Assembly (NCBI GenBank): GCA_020720525.1
Contig: DYON01000028.1
Span: 1 to 16,370 of the forward strand
Source of the DNA: Acetofilamentum sp.
GTDB taxonomy: Bacteria; Bacteroidota; Bacteroidia; Bacteroidales; DTU049
Length of the DNA stretch: 16,370 nucleotides
Direction of reading: 5' to 3'
Position 1 is the first letter of the stretch, and each line of letters begins with the position of its first letter. The position numbers were made by a program, and so were the translations under genes. Positions 14,574 to 16,370 of this stretch are shown here, in pieces. The notes under the pieces are model-generated. The model saw nothing but the letters and a program-made list of their open reading frames with translations, was not told the DNA's origin and did not search any database.

Positions 14574-15898
14574 GAAAGATATTTTTAATCATTCGTAGGG
14601 AATATTTGTCGAGGGTTCAAAAGAAGTCCTTTATTATCATGACTGTGTTGGGGCCTATTCTGATGGCGGCTCTTTTTGTGGTGCCCGTTTATTTGGCCAA
14701 TATCTCCGATCAGGAGAAACGAATTGCTGTAATTGACGAAACAGGATTGTTCCAAAATAAATTTCCCAGCTCAACCAGTGTTAAATTCGAGAATTTATAC
14801 ATGGGCTACGAAGCTGCGGTTGAGCAGATTGGGGCATTGGATTACGATGCTATTTTGTATATCCCCGAAACAGTTGTCAACAATCCAAATGCTGCCAAGT
14901 TGAGTTCGGTGAAGGATATGGGAGTTGGTGTGAATAGCATTATTGAAGGTGTAATCAAAAAAGAGCTCGAAGCACACAGGCTTGCTTTAACTGGAATTGA
15001 CAAACAGGTGCTGAAAGATGTTACTGTTGATGTACATGTGAATACATTTTCTTTAAAAGAAGGTAAAGAAGAACGTAGTTATTCCGAAATTCGACTGGCA
15101 CTTGGTTTTATTAGTGGTTTGCTGATTTATATGTTTATTTTTCTATACGGAGCTCAAGTAATGCGTGGCGTTATTGAAGAGAAAACCAGTCGCATAGTTG
15201 AGTTAATTGTGAGTAGCGTGAAGCCTTTTCAGCTGATGTTGGGAAAAATTGCCGGAGTTGCTTTGGTTGGACTCACTCAGTTTATTTTGTGGATTGGGCT
15301 CACTTTTGTGATTGTGTTTAGCTTGCAGCAAACCAGTCCAGATATGTTTAAATACAAAGAAGCTCCCAAAGTGGTTGTTGATAACAAAGGTTTGTCGCAA
15401 GCTGAAATCATGCAACAGCAAGAAGCAATGCAACTCAACCAAAGCCAACTCAATCAGCTTCTCGATGGAATTAATCATATTCAATTTGGAACCATTTTAA
15501 TCACATTTCTCTTTTTCTTTCTGTTTGGATATTTGCTTTATGCAGCTTTGTTTGCTGGTATTGGATCGGCGGTCGATAACGATGCCGATACACAACAATT
15601 TATGTTGCCAGTCACTGTGCCATTGTTGCTCGGTCTTATAAGTCTCAATTTTGTTTTGAACAATCCCGATGGACCAGTAGCCTTTTGGCTTTCCATTATT
15701 CCCTTTACATCTCCAATTGTGATGATGGCTCGTATTCCATTCAATCCGCCTATGTGGCAAATTGCTCTTTCTATGTTTTTGCTTGTGGTTGGTTTCGTTT
15801 TTGCAACTTGGGTTGCTGGAAAGATTTACCGCACAGGTATTTTGATGTATGGCAAAAAACCATCAGTGCGCGAATTGATTAAATGGCTTAGATACTAA
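14570..15898 (+). CDS. ABC-2 type permease, NatB-like
   Basis: 442 residues. It is the membrane partner of the preceding ATPase. TM1 is at about 21-44 (SFIIMTVLGPILMAALFVVPVY region), followed by an extracytoplasmic domain (45-174) containing RIAVIDETG and YDAILYIPE. A bundle of about six helices follows at 175-198, 222-252, 306-331, 344-364, 369-389 and 394-418. The motif EEKTSRIVELIVSSVKP (203-219) before a conserved GK is the usual coupling segment of ABC-2/NatB (COG1668) permeases. A polar Gln-rich insert (275-300, AEIMQQQEAMQLNQSQ) lies between helices and is absent from short homologues I can recall. It shares the four-gene unit with grpE and dnaJ. Export is likely; the cargo is not known. 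Confidence 0.9.
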   Translation: MRKIFLIIRREYLSRVQKKSFIIMTVLGPILMAALFVVPVYLANISDQEKRIAVIDETGLFQNKFPSSTSVKFENLYMGYEAAVEQIGALDYDAILYIPETVVNNPNAAKLSSVKDMGVGVNSIIEGVIKKELEAHRLALTGIDKQVLKDVTVDVHVNTFSLKEGKEERSYSEIRLALGFISGLLIYMFIFLYGAQVMRGVIEEKTSRIVELIVSSVKPFQLMLGKIAGVALVGLTQFILWIGLTFVIVFSLQQTSPDMFKYKEAPKVVVDNKGLSQAEIMQQQEAMQLNQSQLNQLLDGINHIQFGTILITFLFFFLFGYLLYAALFAGIGSAVDNDADTQQFMLPVTVPLLLGLISLNFVLNNPDGPVAFWLSIIPFTSPIVMMARIPFNPPMWQIALSMFLLVVGFVFATWVAGKIYRTGILMYGKKPSVRELIKWLRY

Positions 15899-15915
15899 GC
15901 GACTGTCTATTTCTA

Positions 15916-15968
15916 TCGATGTTATAATCCTTCAGCCAACCGCTGAGAGCATTGAGCTGAAGCATCGA
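15916..15968. other. Interrupted inverted repeat after the permease gene
   Basis: TCGATG (15916-15921) and CTTCAGC (15930-15936) pair with GCTGAAG (15956-15962) and CATCGA (15963-15968). The two arms are continuous on the right but separated by 8 nt on the left, giving a 13-bp two-part stem with a bulge and a 19-nt loop. It starts 18 nt after the permease stop, where an operon end would be processed or terminated. No T-run follows directly. The rest of 15899-16119 shows no gene. Confidence 0.35.
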
Positions 15969-16096
15969 AATTGAAGTTTGAAAACACTTTTTCTACTTCG
16001 ATTCAGACACTCTAACTATAGTTTTCATTTTTTTGCGATGTGAAAAATTGCGGCAATATCCTTTTTTAAGATGGCACCATTCATGCAAAAACAGCT

Positions 16097-16108
16097 ATGT
16101 TGCAACAT
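16097..16108. repeat. 12-bp palindrome near the transposase fragment
   Basis: ATGTTGCAACAT is a perfect palindrome, 11 nt beyond the transposase stop codon. TGTTGCAA occurs in the terminal repeats of some insertion-sequence families, so this could mark an element end. The opposite end lies outside the window, so it cannot be verified here. Confidence 0.3.
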
Positions 16109-16119
16109 CAGTTATAAGT

Positions 16120-16370
16120 TTAACCACTAATTAACGAGTTGACAATCCGATTTTTCCATTTTCGATTGGAAGTTTGCATATAAGGTTCGGTGGAAAAATG
16201 GGAGAAAAATTGTTGATATTTGAGTTCCAAGCCTGTGTAGCCCGTCCACGCAGATGTGTTTTTTGCTATTTCGTTGCTTATTTGTGGCAAATTGTGTTCT
16301 GTTTGTGAAATCAGTAGCCAATTTGAATAATGCCACAAATATTTGGTCGAAACACCTCTTGTACGTTCAA
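16120..16370 (-). CDS. Probable transposase, C-terminal part only
   Basis: 82 codons plus stop (TAA at 16122-16120), open at the right edge. The frame was chosen because it stays open to the edge and reads sensibly: ERTRGVSTKYLWHYSNWLL at the start, then TSAWTGYTGLELKYQQFF. The RGVSxKYLxxYxNW pattern, followed about 25 residues later by an aromatic AWxxY segment, resembles the C-termini of transposases common in Bacteroidota. IS1595/ISXO2-like is my best guess from memory; family and intactness cannot be settled without the rest. The catalytic residues would lie outside the window. It faces the chaperone/exporter operon and ends 221 nt from it. Confidence 0.45.
   Translation of the reverse strand, partial: ERTRGVSTKYLWHYSNWLLISQTEHNLPQISNEIAKNTSAWTGYTGLELKYQQFFSHFSTEPYMQTSNRKWKNRIVNSLISG

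Noticed and set aside
16014..16023. Palindrome AACTATAGTT
   Set aside because: Ten AT-rich bases with no context; chance is likely.
16127..16336. Alternative minus-strand frame at the right edge (69 codons)
   Set aside because: It shows no family pattern, and an in-frame stop closes it off at the edge. The neighbouring frame stays open and carries the transposase-like RGVSTKYL segment.
1..16370. CRISPR arrays, tRNA or rRNA genes, defence or phage genes
   Set aside because: No regular spaced repeats, cloverleaf sequences, rRNA segments or defence-type proteins were seen.

Overview
The window looks like chromosomal DNA of a member of the Bacteroidota. Signs are modest GC content, starts mostly without Shine-Dalgarno sequences, TAnnTTTG-type -7 promoter elements, a type IX secretion (T9SS) type-B cargo protein with a gliding-motility-type C-terminal domain, and a PorE-like TPR/PD40/OmpA lipoprotein. 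Genus cannot be told from the sequence alone.

Layout. (1) 1-1036, minus: a YgeY-type M20 metallohydrolase cut by the left edge. It is divergent from (2) 1205-1804, plus: a small outer-membrane beta-barrel protein that ends at a strong, partly bidirectional hairpin terminator. (3) 10480-1897, minus: a long co-oriented run. A 1257-residue secreted T9SS cargo protein comes first, followed after about 70 nt by four tightly packed genes: queE (7-carboxy-7-deazaguanine synthase), a PorE-like lipoprotein, cysH (APS reductase) and a sodium:solute symporter. Gaps within the four are 4, 7 and 4 nt, so they probably share one mRNA although their roles differ. (4) 10723-15898, plus: a malate/L-lactate-type dehydrogenase, then after 78 nt grpE, dnaJ and an ABC-2 exporter pair (ATPase and permease). 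The last four genes are closely spaced (11 nt, 9 nt, then a 4-nt ATGA overlap). (5) 15899-16119: a gene-free gap with an interrupted inverted repeat. (6) 16120-16370, minus: the C-terminal end of what is probably a transposase, cut by the right edge.

How the parts fit. grpE and dnaJ are DnaK co-chaperones; the ABC exporter behind them would be made under the same conditions. The large repeat protein is predicted to leave through the T9SS, and the PorE-like lipoprotein two genes downstream has the architecture of a T9SS-associated, peptidoglycan-anchored periplasmic factor. That link is inferred from architecture and proximity. Four transcription-unit starts share the 10-mer TAYTTTTGCA, which looks like a local form of the Bacteroidota housekeeping promoter.

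Nothing here is clearly a new defence or mobile system. The points most worth checking are the promoter motif with very short leaders, the mixed queE/PorE-like/cysH/symporter operon, the seven-repeat T9SS cargo, the chaperone/exporter operon and the transposase fragment at the right edge.
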